Positions 43,526-53,224 of a DNA stretch of 64,000 nt are shown piece after piece. The stretch spans positions 32,373 to 96,372 of the forward strand of contig DAIMZH010000007.1 of NCBI GenBank assembly GCA_036734105.1, in the 5' to 3' direction. The translations under genes and the position numbers were made by a program. The first letter of the stretch is position 1, and every line of letters begins with the position of its first letter. The notes beneath the pieces are model-generated. The model saw only the letters and a program-made list of their open reading frames with translations. It did not search any database and had not been told where the DNA came from. This DNA is from Azoarcus_F sp036734105 (GTDB lineage: Bacteria; Pseudomonadota; Gammaproteobacteria; Burkholderiales; Rhodocyclaceae).

Positions 43526-44068
43526 TCAGCGGCCTTGCTGAAGTTTTTCGAGTTGCTGCATCAGGGCTTCCATGTCGATATCGCCCATGCCTGGAATGTT
43601 TGGCATGCCATCCATGACCATATCACCGCTTTTCTGGCCGGGTGCGCAGGGGCCCACCCACTGGGCATCCAGCGTCATGTCCGCACGGCTCATGCCTTCA
43701 AGCGGCGGGCTGAAGGTGGTGGTGATATTGCCCTGGTAGCTGCGACGAAAGTCGCCGGTAAACACTCCTTCAACGCGGGCGGTCGAACCGTCCGCCTGGC
43801 AGGTGGCGCGATAGACTATCCGGTTGCCATCACGCTGGTAGCTGAAGTCCCGGCACTCCATGTCGTCGTCCGGTTGCATCATCAAGTCATCGAAGTCGTC
43901 ACCAATGCACATGCGGTAACCCATGCCCATGCCACCCATCTGAGCCATGGTGGTCTGCATCTGCCACAACCCTGGATCTGGCTTGGGCATCTCGGCGGGC
44001 AGTTGGGCTGCTGCGAAACCAGCTACTAACATACTGACTGCAAAGAGAGCGGTGAAGCGTGATCGCAT
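43526..44068 (-). CDS. DUF3617 protein, exported
   Basis: 180 residues with a signal peptide (MRSRFTALFAVSMLVAGF...AAAQ). The DUF3617 pattern is PGLWQMQTTM, MCIGDDFDD, CRDFSYQRDGNRIVYRATCQ and GVFTGDFRRSYQGNI; four Cys could make two disulfides. Met/Asp-rich, function unknown. 22 bases after gatB, so likely a passenger of the gat operon. About 230 bases separate it from the YeeE gene; I see nothing coding there. Confidence 0.8.
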   Translation of the reverse strand: MRSRFTALFAVSMLVAGFAAAQLPAEMPKPDPGLWQMQTTMAQMGGMGMGYRMCIGDDFDDLMMQPDDDMECRDFSYQRDGNRIVYRATCQADGSTARVEGVFTGDFRRSYQGNITTTFSPPLEGMSRADMTLDAQWVGPCAPGQKSGDMVMDGMPNIPGMGDIDMEALMQQLEKLQQGR

Positions 44069-44090
44069 GGAAAACTCCTTGTATTGAAGT

Positions 44091-45548
44091 TTAGCTACCC
44101 AGTTTGCTGCGTAAAGTGTCGTTGACCTGCGTTGGATTGGCCTTGCCCCGGCTGGCCTTCATGACTTGCCCGACCAGTGCGTTAAAGGCTTTTTCCTTGC
44201 CGGCACGGAATTCATCTACCGACTTCTGGTTGGCTGCGAGCACTTCGTCAATCATGGCCTCGATTGCGCCGGTGTCGGTGACTTGCTTGAGCCCTTGCTT
44301 TTCGATGATCTCATCGGCGCTGGCGCCTTCACCATTCCACATCGCCTCAAAGATTTTTCTGGCGATGGTGTTGGAGATGGTGTTGTCGGCGATGCGGGTA
44401 AGCAGACCAGCCAGTTGCGGACTGGAAACCGGTGAGGCGGTGATGTCGAGCTCGGCCTTGTTGAGGCGCGCGGCCAACTCGCCCATGACCCAGTTGGCGC
44501 ACAGTTTGGCTTGCGCCGCACCGGTTGCGCTCACTGTGGCTTGATAAAAGGCGGCCACTTCGCGGCTGGCGGTGAGTGTGCTGGCGTCGTAGGCAGACAG
44601 GCCGTAATCGGCCACAAGGCGTGCCTTCATGGCAACTGGCAGCTCGGGCATGGCTTCGCGCACCCGTGCAATCCAGTCGGCATCAATGACCAGCGGCAGC
44701 AGGTCGGGATCAGGAAAGTAGCGGTAGTCGTGCGCGTCTTCCTTGGTGCGCATCACGCGGGTTTCGCCGCTGTCCGGGTCAAACAGCACGGTGGCTTGCT
44801 GGATGCGGCCGCCGTCTTCCAGGGTTTCGATCTGCCACTGCACTTCGTAGTCGATGGCTTGCTGCAGAAAACGGAAGGAGTTGAGGTTTTTGATTTCGCG
44901 GCGGGTGCCCAGTGGTGCGCCAGGACGACGCACAGACACGTTGGCGTCGCAGCGGAAGGAGCCCTCCTGCATGTTGCCGTCGCAGATTTCAATCCAGCGC
45001 ACCAGCGCGTGCAGGGCACGGGCATAGGCCACCGCTTCGGCAGAGGATCGCATGTCGGGTTCGGAGACGATCTCGAGCAATGGCGTGCCAGCGCGGTTCA
45101 GGTCTATCCCGCTCATGCCGTGAAAGTCTTCATGCAGACTCTTGCCAGCGTCCTCTTCGAGGTGGGCGCGGGTGAGTTGAACGGTTTTTTCGTAAGCCTT
45201 GTCGCCCTCGCCAACGCGAATGGTGATGCTGCCACCGCATACCACCGGCAGCTCGAACTGGCTGATCTGGTAGCCCTTGGGGAGGTCGGGGTAAAAGTAG
45301 TTCTTGCGGGCAAACACACTACGCGGCGACACCGTGGCGTCGACTGCCAATCCAAAACGGATGGCGCGTTCGACCGCACCGTGGTTGAGCACCGGCAATA
45401 CGCCGGGCAGGGCGACATCAACGCCACAGGCCTGACGGTTGGGTTCAGCGCCAAAAGCCGTGCTGGCGCCGGAGAATATCTTGGATGCGGTGTTGAGCTG
45501 GGCATGGACTTCCAGTCCGATGACCACTTCCCAGTCGGTTCTGCTCAT
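44091..45548 (-). CDS. gatB: Asp-tRNA(Asn)/Glu-tRNA(Gln) amidotransferase subunit B
   Basis: 485 residues, the usual length. Start MSRTDWEVVIGLEVHAQLNT; SPRSVFARKNYFYPDLPKGY and IDLNRAGTPLLEIVSEPDMR are signature blocks. It binds the mischarged tRNA and phosphorylates the acyl group before amide transfer. C-terminal tail domain (YqeY-like) is complete. Follows gatA by 17 bases. Confidence 0.97.
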   Translation of the reverse strand: MSRTDWEVVIGLEVHAQLNTASKIFSGASTAFGAEPNRQACGVDVALPGVLPVLNHGAVERAIRFGLAVDATVSPRSVFARKNYFYPDLPKGYQISQFELPVVCGGSITIRVGEGDKAYEKTVQLTRAHLEEDAGKSLHEDFHGMSGIDLNRAGTPLLEIVSEPDMRSSAEAVAYARALHALVRWIEICDGNMQEGSFRCDANVSVRRPGAPLGTRREIKNLNSFRFLQQAIDYEVQWQIETLEDGGRIQQATVLFDPDSGETRVMRTKEDAHDYRYFPDPDLLPLVIDADWIARVREAMPELPVAMKARLVADYGLSAYDASTLTASREVAAFYQATVSATGAAQAKLCANWVMGELAARLNKAELDITASPVSSPQLAGLLTRIADNTISNTIARKIFEAMWNGEGASADEIIEKQGLKQVTDTGAIEAMIDEVLAANQKSVDEFRAGKEKAFNALVGQVMKASRGKANPTQVNDTLRSKLGS

Positions 45549-45565
45549 GGGTATGCGACTCTCTT

Positions 45566-47044
45566 TCAGGCTGCGATGGGCGGACGGCGCAGGTGCCAGT
45601 CGGTGGCCTGCTGATAACGGTGGGCGGTGGCAAGCAGCCGGGCTTCGTCAAAGTAGTTGCCGACCAGTTGCAGGCCGACCGGCATATGGTCGGCACCTGT
45701 GCCCGCAGGGTGCGACAGGCCGGGCAGTCCGGCGAGGTTGACTGCGATGGTGTAGATGTCCGATAGATACATCTGCACCGGATCGTCGGTCTTGGCGCCG
45801 ATGGCCCACGCCGTGGTCGGGCTGGTTGGGCCTGCGATCACGTCACAGGTTTCGAAGGCGCGGCTGAAGTCTTCGGCGATCAGGCGGCGCAGCTTCTGAG
45901 CTTGCAGATAGTAGGCGTCGTAATAGCCATGCGACAACACATAGGTGCCAACCAAAATGCGTCTCTTGACCTCGGCCCCAAAGCCTTCGGCGCGGCTCTT
46001 GCGGTACATGTCGTCAAGGTCGGTGTAGTCGGCTGCGCGGTGTCCGTAGCGTACGCCGTCGAAGCGCGACAGATTGCTGGATGCTTCGGCAGGTGCAAGC
46101 ACATAGTAGGCCGGAATGGCCAGCTTGGCATTGGGCAGGCTTATTGCGACCGTGGTGGCGCCGAGCTGCCGGTAAGTGTCGAGCGCGGCCTCAACCGCTG
46201 CGCGCACATCATCAGCCATGCCCGCGCCAAAAAACTCGTCGGGCAGCCCGATGCGCAGCCCTGCAAGTGGTTTGTTGGGGTCGACGGCTGCGGTTTTCAA
46301 TGCCGTGCTGTAGTCTTCGGTGGGGCGGTCAAGGCTGGTGGAATCACGCGGGTCAAAGCCGGTGATGGCGCCCAGCATCAGCGCGCAGTCTTCGGCGCTG
46401 GCACCAAACACCCCGGCCTGATCGAAGGACGAGGCGTAGGCGATCATGCCATAGCGGCTGCACAAACCATAAGTGGGCTTGATGCCGGTCACCCCGCTCA
46501 ATGCAGCCGGCTGCCGGACTGAACCGCCGGTGTCGGTGCCGGTGGCGGCAGGCACCAAGCGGGCGGCCACTGCGGCTGCCGAGCCGCCGCTGGAGCCACC
46601 TGGAACGCACTCGGTATTCCAGGGGTTGCGCACCGGGCCAAAATGAGAGTTTTCGTTGGAAGAGCCCATCGCAAACTCATCCATGTTGGTCTTGCCCAGC
46701 ATCACCGCGCCAGCCTGCTTGAGCAGTGTGACGACATGTGCGTCGTAGGGGCTGACAAAGTTTGCAAGCATTCTGGAGCCACAACTGGTCAGCACGCCCT
46801 CTGTGCAGAATACATCTTTGTGCGCGATGGGAATCCCTGTGAGTGGTCCGGCCTGGCCTGCGGCGATTCGCTCGTCAGCAGCACGAGCGGCAGTCAGCGC
46901 GCCGTCACGGTCGACGGTGATGAAACTGTTGAGCTGGCCGTCAAGTTGTGCGATGCGGTCGAGAAACAGTTCGGCAAGTGCCACACTGGTGACCTGGCCT
47001 GCATCCAGTGCGGTTCGGAGTTCGGTAAGACTGGCGTTGATCAT
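45566..47044 (-). CDS. gatA: Asp-tRNA(Asn)/Glu-tRNA(Gln) amidotransferase subunit A
   Basis: 492 residues, amidase-signature enzyme. Catalytic Lys in GIPIAHKDVFCTEGV, the cis-Ser in GTDTGGSVRQPAALSG, and nucleophile region GGSSGGSAAAVAARLV. It releases ammonia from Gln for channelling to GatB. The start, ATG 47044, lies 100 bases after gatC. Confidence 0.97.
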   Translation of the reverse strand: MINASLTELRTALDAGQVTSVALAELFLDRIAQLDGQLNSFITVDRDGALTAARAADERIAAGQAGPLTGIPIAHKDVFCTEGVLTSCGSRMLANFVSPYDAHVVTLLKQAGAVMLGKTNMDEFAMGSSNENSHFGPVRNPWNTECVPGGSSGGSAAAVAARLVPAATGTDTGGSVRQPAALSGVTGIKPTYGLCSRYGMIAYASSFDQAGVFGASAEDCALMLGAITGFDPRDSTSLDRPTEDYSTALKTAAVDPNKPLAGLRIGLPDEFFGAGMADDVRAAVEAALDTYRQLGATTVAISLPNAKLAIPAYYVLAPAEASSNLSRFDGVRYGHRAADYTDLDDMYRKSRAEGFGAEVKRRILVGTYVLSHGYYDAYYLQAQKLRRLIAEDFSRAFETCDVIAGPTSPTTAWAIGAKTDDPVQMYLSDIYTIAVNLAGLPGLSHPAGTGADHMPVGLQLVGNYFDEARLLATAHRYQQATDWHLRRPPIAA

Positions 47045-47143
47045 GTTTGGCTACAAGCAGATGATGGAAGCAGCGGGGTTGTGCCCACTGTCTGAAAGGC
47101 GTTTTGCGCAATACAGCAGCGACTGGCGCTCAACAGGGCAGAC

Positions 47144-47431
47144 TCACTCGATGACTTTAGGCACAAGATATAGGCCAGCTTCGGTTTGCGGCGCGATGCG
47201 CTGAAAGTCTTGTCGATGATCGGTTTCGGTGGCTGCGTCTGGGCGCAAGCGCTGTGCGACATCCTGCGGATGACTCATCGGTTCGACGCCAGAAGTGTCT
47301 ATCGACTGCATCTGTTCGACCAGTGAGAGGATGTTGTTGAGCTTGCTGCACGTGGCTTCGGCATCGCCTTCTGACAGGTCCAGGCGAGCGAGCGAGGCGA
47401 TCTTGTGCACATCAGTGAGAGTGAGCGACAT
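47144..47431 (-). CDS. gatC: Asp-tRNA(Asn)/Glu-tRNA(Gln) amidotransferase subunit C
   Basis: 95 residues starting MSLTLTDVHKIASLARLDLS, with the C-terminal VEPMSHPQDVAQRLRPDAAT. It stabilises GatAB. First gene of the operon gatC-gatA-gatB; divergent from mreB. Confidence 0.95.
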   Translation of the reverse strand: MSLTLTDVHKIASLARLDLSEGDAEATCSKLNNILSLVEQMQSIDTSGVEPMSHPQDVAQRLRPDAATETDHRQDFQRIAPQTEAGLYLVPKVIE

Positions 47432-47553
47432 AGGATTACAAAAACCGGCTTAATGCTTGAGAATTTGTAGGTTATCATAACTCTTTCGCCCTTTTTGGGC
47501 ACAGCACACATCCGGTGTGCTCGTCCCGCTTTTATCGGTTTTCTGGATTTTCC
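47432..47553. promoter_or_regulatory. gatC / mreB divergent control region
   Basis: GTTATCATAAC (47471-47481) is a perfect 5-1-5 palindrome positioned so that TATCAT or its complement could serve as -10 element on either strand. A hairpin, AGCACAC-ATCCG-GTGTGCT (47503-47521), lies in the expected mreB leader, 33 bases before the ATG, flanked by GGGC and GTCCC. The -35 hexamers are weak. Confidence 0.45.
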
Positions 47554-48597
47554 ATGTTTGGTTTTCTGCGCTCCTATTTTTCCAGTGATCTGGCAATCGA
47601 TCTTGGCACAGCCAACACCCTGATTTACGTCAGAGGCAAGGGCATCGTGCTAGATGAGCCGTCTGTAGTGGCTATCCGCACCGAAGGCGGGCCGTCCGCC
47701 AAGCGGGTCATACAGGCGGTGGGGTCGGCAGCCAAACAGATGCTTGGAAAGACCCCCGGCAACATCACCGCCATCCGCCCGATGAAGGACGGCGTTATCG
47801 CCGACTTCGTGGTCACCGAACAGATGATCAAGCAGTTCATCAAGAAAGTGCACGATTCGCGCATGTTCGCGCCCAGTCCACGCATCATCATCTGCGTGCC
47901 TTGCGGCTCCACTCAGGTTGAGCGCCGAGCGATTCGTGACGCAGCGCTGGCTGCAGGTGCAAGCCAGGTGTTTCTCATTGAAGAGCCCATGGCTGCCGCT
48001 ATCGGTGCTGGTCTGCCAGTGTCCGATGCAACCGGCTCCATGGTGGTTGACGTTGGCGGCGGCACCACCGAAGTCGCCGTAATTTCGCTGGGTGGCCTGG
48101 TCTATAGCGGTTCTGTGCGGGTGGGTGGCGACAAGTTTGACGAAGCCATCATCAATTACATTCGTCGCAACTACGGCATGCTGATTGGCGATACTACCGC
48201 CGAAAACATCAAGAAAGGCATAGGCTCGGCGTTTCCGGGTTCGGAGGTCCGCGAGATCGAAGTAAAAGGGCGCAACTTGGCCGAGGGTATTCCGCGCAGC
48301 TTCACCATCTCCAGCAACGAAGTGCTGGAGGCTGTCACTGAGCCGCTTAACCAGATTGTGTCTGCTGTCAAGATTGCGCTTGAGCAAACCCCACCTGAAC
48401 TGGGTGCTGACATTGCCGAGCGCGGCATTGTGCTGACCGGTGGCGGTGCATTGCTGCACGACCTGGATCGCCTGTTGATGGAAGAGACCGGTTTGCCTGT
48501 GTTCGTGGCAGATGAACCCCTGACCTGCGTGGCGCGTGGTTGTGGCATGGCGCTCGACAAAATGGATGCGCTGGGCTCCATTTTCGCTTCCGAATAA
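47554..48597 (+). CDS. mreB: rod-shape-determining actin homologue MreB
   Basis: 347 residues from the ATG at 47554 (MFGFLRSYFSSDLAIDLGTA). Actin-fold motifs: DLGTANTLIYVRGKGIVLDE, VDVGGGTTEVAVISLGG, GGGALLHDLDRLL. It polymerises under the inner membrane and directs lateral wall synthesis. An earlier in-frame start at 47515 would add 13 Cys/Arg-rich residues and is rejected. First gene of mreBCD-mrdAB. Confidence 0.97.
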   Translation: MFGFLRSYFSSDLAIDLGTANTLIYVRGKGIVLDEPSVVAIRTEGGPSAKRVIQAVGSAAKQMLGKTPGNITAIRPMKDGVIADFVVTEQMIKQFIKKVHDSRMFAPSPRIIICVPCGSTQVERRAIRDAALAAGASQVFLIEEPMAAAIGAGLPVSDATGSMVVDVGGGTTEVAVISLGGLVYSGSVRVGGDKFDEAIINYIRRNYGMLIGDTTAENIKKGIGSAFPGSEVREIEVKGRNLAEGIPRSFTISSNEVLEAVTEPLNQIVSAVKIALEQTPPELGADIAERGIVLTGGGALLHDLDRLLMEETGLPVFVADEPLTCVARGCGMALDKMDALGSIFASE

Positions 48598-48644
48598 TCC
48601 GGTCGTCCTGTCGGCGTCTTTGATGTGGCCGGAGGGCTGTAAGC

Positions 48645-49586
48645 ATGTCGCTCGCTGATCATCCGTCTCCGCCCACCTTCAAGCGCGGCTTCAGCCCAAC
48701 GGCGAGGTTGGCGATTTTTGTCGCATTGAGCATGCTGGTGCTGGTGGCTGACCTGCGCTTTCGCTATCTTGAGGTGTTGCGGCAAGGTTTGTCAGTTGTC
48801 ACCCATCCTTTGCAATTGGCGGCTGCAGCACCGGTGGACTTTGTTCGAAATGCCGGCGTCTACTTTGCCACGCTGGTTGAAGTCCAGTTTGAAAACGCCG
48901 AGCTGCGCCGCAGCCAGCTCGAAGCCGCTCAGCGTCTGCTGCGCTTCGAGCAACTTGAGCGCGAGAATGAATCCTTGCGTCGCACGCTGGCCATGTCCCG
49001 TTCGGTAGAGGTGCTGAGTCTCGCAGCCGAAATCCTGTACGACGCACCCGATCCTTTCGCGCGTAAAGTCATCATCGACAAGGGCGTGCGCCATGGTGTG
49101 GTCAGCGGTCTGGCTGTGGTCGATGCGCGCGGCATGATTGGGCAGGTCACGCGGGTGTACCCGATTCAGTCGGAGGTCACCCTGATAAACGACAAGGACC
49201 AGTCGGTGCCGGTGAAGATCGAGCGCACCGGGCAGCGTTCCGTGCTTGTCGGTGCTGGTAAGGAAGGTCTCGAATTGCGACATGTCAACACCGGCTCTGA
49301 CATCGTTGTGGGCGACCGCTTGGTGACTTCCGGCCTGGATGGCTTCTTTCTGGCGGGCTTGCCGGTGGCAGAGGTTAGTGCGGTGGATAATGGTGACGAT
49401 ATCTTTCTGATCGTGAAGGCGAGGCCACTCGCCCAGGTGGAGCGGGCCGTTCAGGTGCTGGTGCTAGGGCGGGCTGAGCCTGCACCATCGCGACCGAGGG
49501 CCGCTGATGCGGTGTCGCTGAGTGTGGATGATGTGCTGCGTGAGGCGGGCGTTGATTCGACTCCGGACGTGGAGGCGTCACAATGA
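48645..49586 (+). CDS. mreC: rod-shape-determining protein MreC
   Basis: 313 residues: one N-terminal membrane helix (about 25-42), a coiled coil (FENAELRRSQLEAAQRLLRF), and the two-lobed periplasmic beta domain with DPFARKVIIDKGVRHGVVSG and GMIGQVTRVYP. It links MreB to PBP2. The last 35 residues are a linker-like tail. Confidence 0.95.
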   Translation: MSLADHPSPPTFKRGFSPTARLAIFVALSMLVLVADLRFRYLEVLRQGLSVVTHPLQLAAAAPVDFVRNAGVYFATLVEVQFENAELRRSQLEAAQRLLRFEQLERENESLRRTLAMSRSVEVLSLAAEILYDAPDPFARKVIIDKGVRHGVVSGLAVVDARGMIGQVTRVYPIQSEVTLINDKDQSVPVKIERTGQRSVLVGAGKEGLELRHVNTGSDIVVGDRLVTSGLDGFFLAGLPVAEVSAVDNGDDIFLIVKARPLAQVERAVQVLVLGRAEPAPSRPRAADAVSLSVDDVLREAGVDSTPDVEASQ

Positions 49587-49658
49587 CATCCGTCTGCACG
49601 ATGTCAGTCCAGCATGGCATGTGGCAAAGTGTTTGCCGTCTTTTGGCAGGGGGTGATC

Positions 49659-50180
49659 ATGCAGGCCACGCATAGTTCCAGTCGCATTTTGCAGCCAGCT
49701 CGCAACTGGTTCATATACGTTAGCCTCATCGCCGCGCTTGGTCTGACCTACATGCCCACCGGACGACTTCCCGGCGTGCCCGACTGGGTGGCGTTGGTGC
49801 TGGCATTCTGGTGTGTGCGCGAGCCCAAGCGTATCGGTATGGGGGCAGGTTTTGTTCTCGGTTTGCTGGTGGATATCGGGCAGGGCGCCGCATTGGGTCA
49901 ACATGCGCTGGCCTATGTGGTGCTGTGTTTTATAGCCAGTTCGGTGTCGCGCCGACTGCTCTGGTTTGGTTTGTGGCGTCAGGCGCCCCATGTGCTGCCG
50001 TTGCTGCTGCTGTCGCAGGCCATCATGGTTGCGGTGCGCCTCGTCAGTGGTGCCGAGTTTCCAGGCTGGTGGTATTTCCTGTCGAGCTTTTCGACGGCTT
50101 TATTGTGGGCGCCAGTCGGTTTTCTGTTGTTGCTGCCTCAATATCAACCGTCCGATCGTGACGATAACCGGCCGATCTGA
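49659..50180 (+). CDS. mreD: rod-shape-determining protein MreD
   Basis: 173 residues with about five membrane helices. Start at ATG 49659 (MQATHSSSRILQPARNWF) after AGGGGG; an earlier ATG at 49614 is less likely. Sequence identity in MreD is low; RIGMGAGFVLGLLVDIGQGA and ALGQHAL are family-like. The call also rests on position. Confidence 0.93.
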   Translation: MQATHSSSRILQPARNWFIYVSLIAALGLTYMPTGRLPGVPDWVALVLAFWCVREPKRIGMGAGFVLGLLVDIGQGAALGQHALAYVVLCFIASSVSRRLLWFGLWRQAPHVLPLLLLSQAIMVAVRLVSGAEFPGWWYFLSSFSTALLWAPVGFLLLLPQYQPSDRDDNRPI

Positions 50181-50186
50181 GCGGCC

Positions 50187-52082
50187 ATGAACACGTTCCG
50201 ACAGCCTGAGGCTGAACTGAAAGCGTTGCGCACCCGTATTGTGGTGGCGGTGTTGTTCGTCATGCTGTGTTTCGGTTTGCTGTCAGCGCGTTTCTATTAT
50301 CTGCAGGTGCATCGCTACGACTATTTTCATGCGCGTGCCGAGGGTAACCGGATTGCGGTTTTGCCGGTGGTGCCCAAGCGGGGGGAGATTCGCGATCGCA
50401 ACGGTGTTTTGCTCGCACGAAATTATTCGGTTTTCACGCTGGAGATCAATCCGGCCAGGGTTCGAAAGCTCGACGAGGTCATTGATGCCCTGTCCGAGAT
50501 CGTGACCATTGAAGAGCGAGACCGTCGCAGATTCAGGCGACTGCTGCTCGAAACGAAATATTCGGACAGTGTACCAATCCGGACCCACCTCAGCGACGAG
50601 GAGGTGGCACGCATTGCTGCTCGTCTGTATCGACTGCCCGGTGTGGAATTGCAGGTACGTCAGTACCGTGATTATCCCTTGGGGGCGTCGACCGCGCATG
50701 TCGTGGGTTATATCGGTCGTATCAACGAGCGCGACGTGGCACGACTGGACGAGCGCGGCGACACTGCCAATTATCGTGGATCGGAATACATAGGCAAGAG
50801 TGGGCTTGAACTTTACTACCAGAACGAATTGCACGGTGTGACGGGTATCGAACAGGTCGAAATCAATGCCGGTGGTCGGGCAGTGCGTCGGATCTCGCAT
50901 ACGCCAGCCTTGCCTGGACATGATCTGGAGCTGGCGCTGGATATTGGTCTGCAGCAAGCGGCCGAGGCTGCTCTTGGCAAACGACGGGGCGCCGTGGTGG
51001 CAATTGACCCGGCAAACGGCGGTGTGCTGGCGCTGGCGTCAACACCCTCATTTGACCCCAATCTGTTCATTGACGGCATTTCGGTGGTCGACTGGCGGGC
51101 ATTGTCGGACTCTCCCGAGCACCCCTTGCTCAATCGCGCACTATACAGCGCCTATCCACCGGGTTCGACCTTCAAGCCCTTTGTGGCGCTGGCCGGACTA
51201 GAGAGCGGCAAGCGCACCATAGACCAGCGCTTCAACAATCAGGGTGTGTTCACCTTTTATGGACAGCGCTTTGTCGATCGCAAGTCACGTTGTCAGAGCA
51301 ACGTCGACCTCTACACCACCATCGTGCATTCATGCAACACCTACTATTATCAGCTCGCCAATGACATGGGTATTCAAGCCCTGGCCGACTTCATGCGACC
51401 TTTCGGATTTGGTCAGCGCACCGGCATCGACGTGCCGGGAGAGGTGGCAGGCGTGCTGCCGTCGCCCGCCTGGAAGCGTAGCCGTTTTTCCAGTCGCGAA
51501 CAGCAGCGCTGGTATGGCGGCGAGACCATTTCGGTTGGCATTGGTCAGGGCTACAACGCCTACACCCCTTTGCAACTGGCCAACGCGTTGGCCACGCTTC
51601 TCAATGGAGGCGAGCATTTTCGGCCTCACGTGACCAATTTCATTGTAAACCCGGCAACCGGCGAGCGACGCGTGGTGGAGCCGGAGCCGATTGAGCGTAT
51701 TCCGTTCAGTTCAGCCAATATTGAGGCGATACGCAAAGGTATGGCCGAGGTCACGGTCAGCGGCACCGCACGTGCGGCATTTGCCGGTGCGCCTTACACG
51801 TCTGGCGGCAAAACCGGCACGGCACAGGTATTTTCGTTGCGCGGTCGCCGTTATGAGGTGGACAAAGTGCCCGAGCATTTGCGCGATCATGCGTGGTATA
51901 TCGGTTTTGCTCCCGCTGAGAACCCGGTCATCGCACTGGCGGTGCTGGTGGAAAACGGCGGTTTTGGCGGACAGACTGCGGCGCCGGTGGCGCGTCAGGT
52001 ATTTGACTACTACCTGTTGGGGCGGGCAGTGTCTTCGCCGGCTGAAGAGGAGGCAGAAGCCATGGCAGCGGAGTTGGAATGA
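50187..52082 (+). CDS. mrdA: penicillin-binding protein 2 (elongasome transpeptidase)
   Basis: 631 residues. One N-terminal membrane helix, a dimerisation/pedestal domain (RGEIRDRNGVLLARNYSVF), and the transpeptidase with SxxK (STFKPFVALAGL), SxN (SCNTYYYQLA) and KTG (SGGKTGTAQ). Cross-links peptidoglycan during elongation. It ends in an overlap of 4 bases with mrdB. Confidence 0.97.
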   Translation: MNTFRQPEAELKALRTRIVVAVLFVMLCFGLLSARFYYLQVHRYDYFHARAEGNRIAVLPVVPKRGEIRDRNGVLLARNYSVFTLEINPARVRKLDEVIDALSEIVTIEERDRRRFRRLLLETKYSDSVPIRTHLSDEEVARIAARLYRLPGVELQVRQYRDYPLGASTAHVVGYIGRINERDVARLDERGDTANYRGSEYIGKSGLELYYQNELHGVTGIEQVEINAGGRAVRRISHTPALPGHDLELALDIGLQQAAEAALGKRRGAVVAIDPANGGVLALASTPSFDPNLFIDGISVVDWRALSDSPEHPLLNRALYSAYPPGSTFKPFVALAGLESGKRTIDQRFNNQGVFTFYGQRFVDRKSRCQSNVDLYTTIVHSCNTYYYQLANDMGIQALADFMRPFGFGQRTGIDVPGEVAGVLPSPAWKRSRFSSREQQRWYGGETISVGIGQGYNAYTPLQLANALATLLNGGEHFRPHVTNFIVNPATGERRVVEPEPIERIPFSSANIEAIRKGMAEVTVSGTARAAFAGAPYTSGGKTGTAQVFSLRGRRYEVDKVPEHLRDHAWYIGFAPAENPVIALAVLVENGGFGGQTAAPVARQVFDYYLLGRAVSSPAEEEAEAMAAELE

Positions 52083-53221
52083 GCGGTTTCAGCATTCACC
52101 CCCTCGACTTGTTGCGGCTACTGTTTCGACCGCTGGACTGGATGTTGCTCCTGGTGCTGGCCGGGCTGCTGGGCTATGGCTACGCGCTCATGTTGAGCGC
52201 ATCTCCCGACCGTGTGCCGACACTGGAAATCCACATGATCGCCGGTCTGGCCATCATGTGGGTGATTTCGCTGGTTCCCTTCAAACGCCTGCTTGCGCTG
52301 GCCGTACCCTTGTATCTGTTGGGCCTGTTTCTACTGGTGGGAGTTTTCTTCTTTGGCGAGAGCAGCAAGGGAGCTCAACGCTGGCTGGATATTGGTGTTG
52401 CCCGGATACAGCCGTCCGAGCTGATGAAGATCGCAGTGCCGCTGATGCTGGCCTGGTTTTTTCAGCAACGCGAAGGCATGCTGCGTGGCATGGACTTTGT
52501 TGTCGCCGGGGTATTGCTGCTGATACCGCTGGGCTTGATCGTGGTTCAGCCAGACCTTGGCACCAGCCTGCTGGTTGGCGCCGCGGGTTTTTTCGTGATT
52601 TTCTTTGCTGGTTTGTCGTGGAGGCTGATTGCTCCCATTTTTATTCTTGGCAGTGCTGCCATCGCGGCGGTAGTCGGTTTTGGCGACACCCTGTGTCAGC
52701 CCGAAGTCGATTGGCAGGTGCTGCGCGAATACCAGAAGCAGCGTGTCTGCACCTTGCTTGACCCCACTCAGGACCCGCTCGGACGCGGCTTTCATATCAT
52801 TCAGTCGACCATTGCGATAGGCTCTGGCGGTGTGTTTGGCAAGGGCTGGATAGAAGGCACCCAGACTCACCTGGCCTTCATACCGGAAAGGCATACCGAC
52901 TTCATCTTCTCGGTGCTGGCCGAAGAGTTTGGTCTGGTGGGTGCGCTAGCTTTGCTTGCTGGCTATCTGCTGCTGTTGCTGCGGGGATTCGTGATTGCGG
53001 CCCATGCCCCGACCTTGGCCGGGAGGCTGCTTGCCGGTGCGTTGTGCATGGTCATTTTCACTTACGCCTTTGTAAATATGGGCATGGTGAGCGGCATTTT
53101 GCCGGTTGTCGGTGTACCATTGCCCTTCATCAGCTACGGAGGCACCGCGCTGGTGACGCTTTGCCTCGGGATTGGCATTCTGATGAGCATAGAACGCAGC
53201 CGCCACGCTGCGAGGGAATGA
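52079..53221 (+). CDS. mrdB: rod-shape-determining glycosyltransferase RodA
   Basis: 380 residues, about ten membrane segments, SEDS family. Motifs are RWLDIGVARIQPSELMKIAV, the large loop with FIPERHTDFIFSVLAEEFG, and PFISYGGTALVTLCLGIG. It polymerises glycan strands in partnership with PBP2. Its ATG overlaps the mrdA stop. Confidence 0.97.
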   Translation: MSGFSIHPLDLLRLLFRPLDWMLLLVLAGLLGYGYALMLSASPDRVPTLEIHMIAGLAIMWVISLVPFKRLLALAVPLYLLGLFLLVGVFFFGESSKGAQRWLDIGVARIQPSELMKIAVPLMLAWFFQQREGMLRGMDFVVAGVLLLIPLGLIVVQPDLGTSLLVGAAGFFVIFFAGLSWRLIAPIFILGSAAIAAVVGFGDTLCQPEVDWQVLREYQKQRVCTLLDPTQDPLGRGFHIIQSTIAIGSGGVFGKGWIEGTQTHLAFIPERHTDFIFSVLAEEFGLVGALALLAGYLLLLLRGFVIAAHAPTLAGRLLAGALCMVIFTYAFVNMGMVSGILPVVGVPLPFISYGGTALVTLCLGIGILMSIERSRHAARE

Positions 53222-53224
53222 CTT

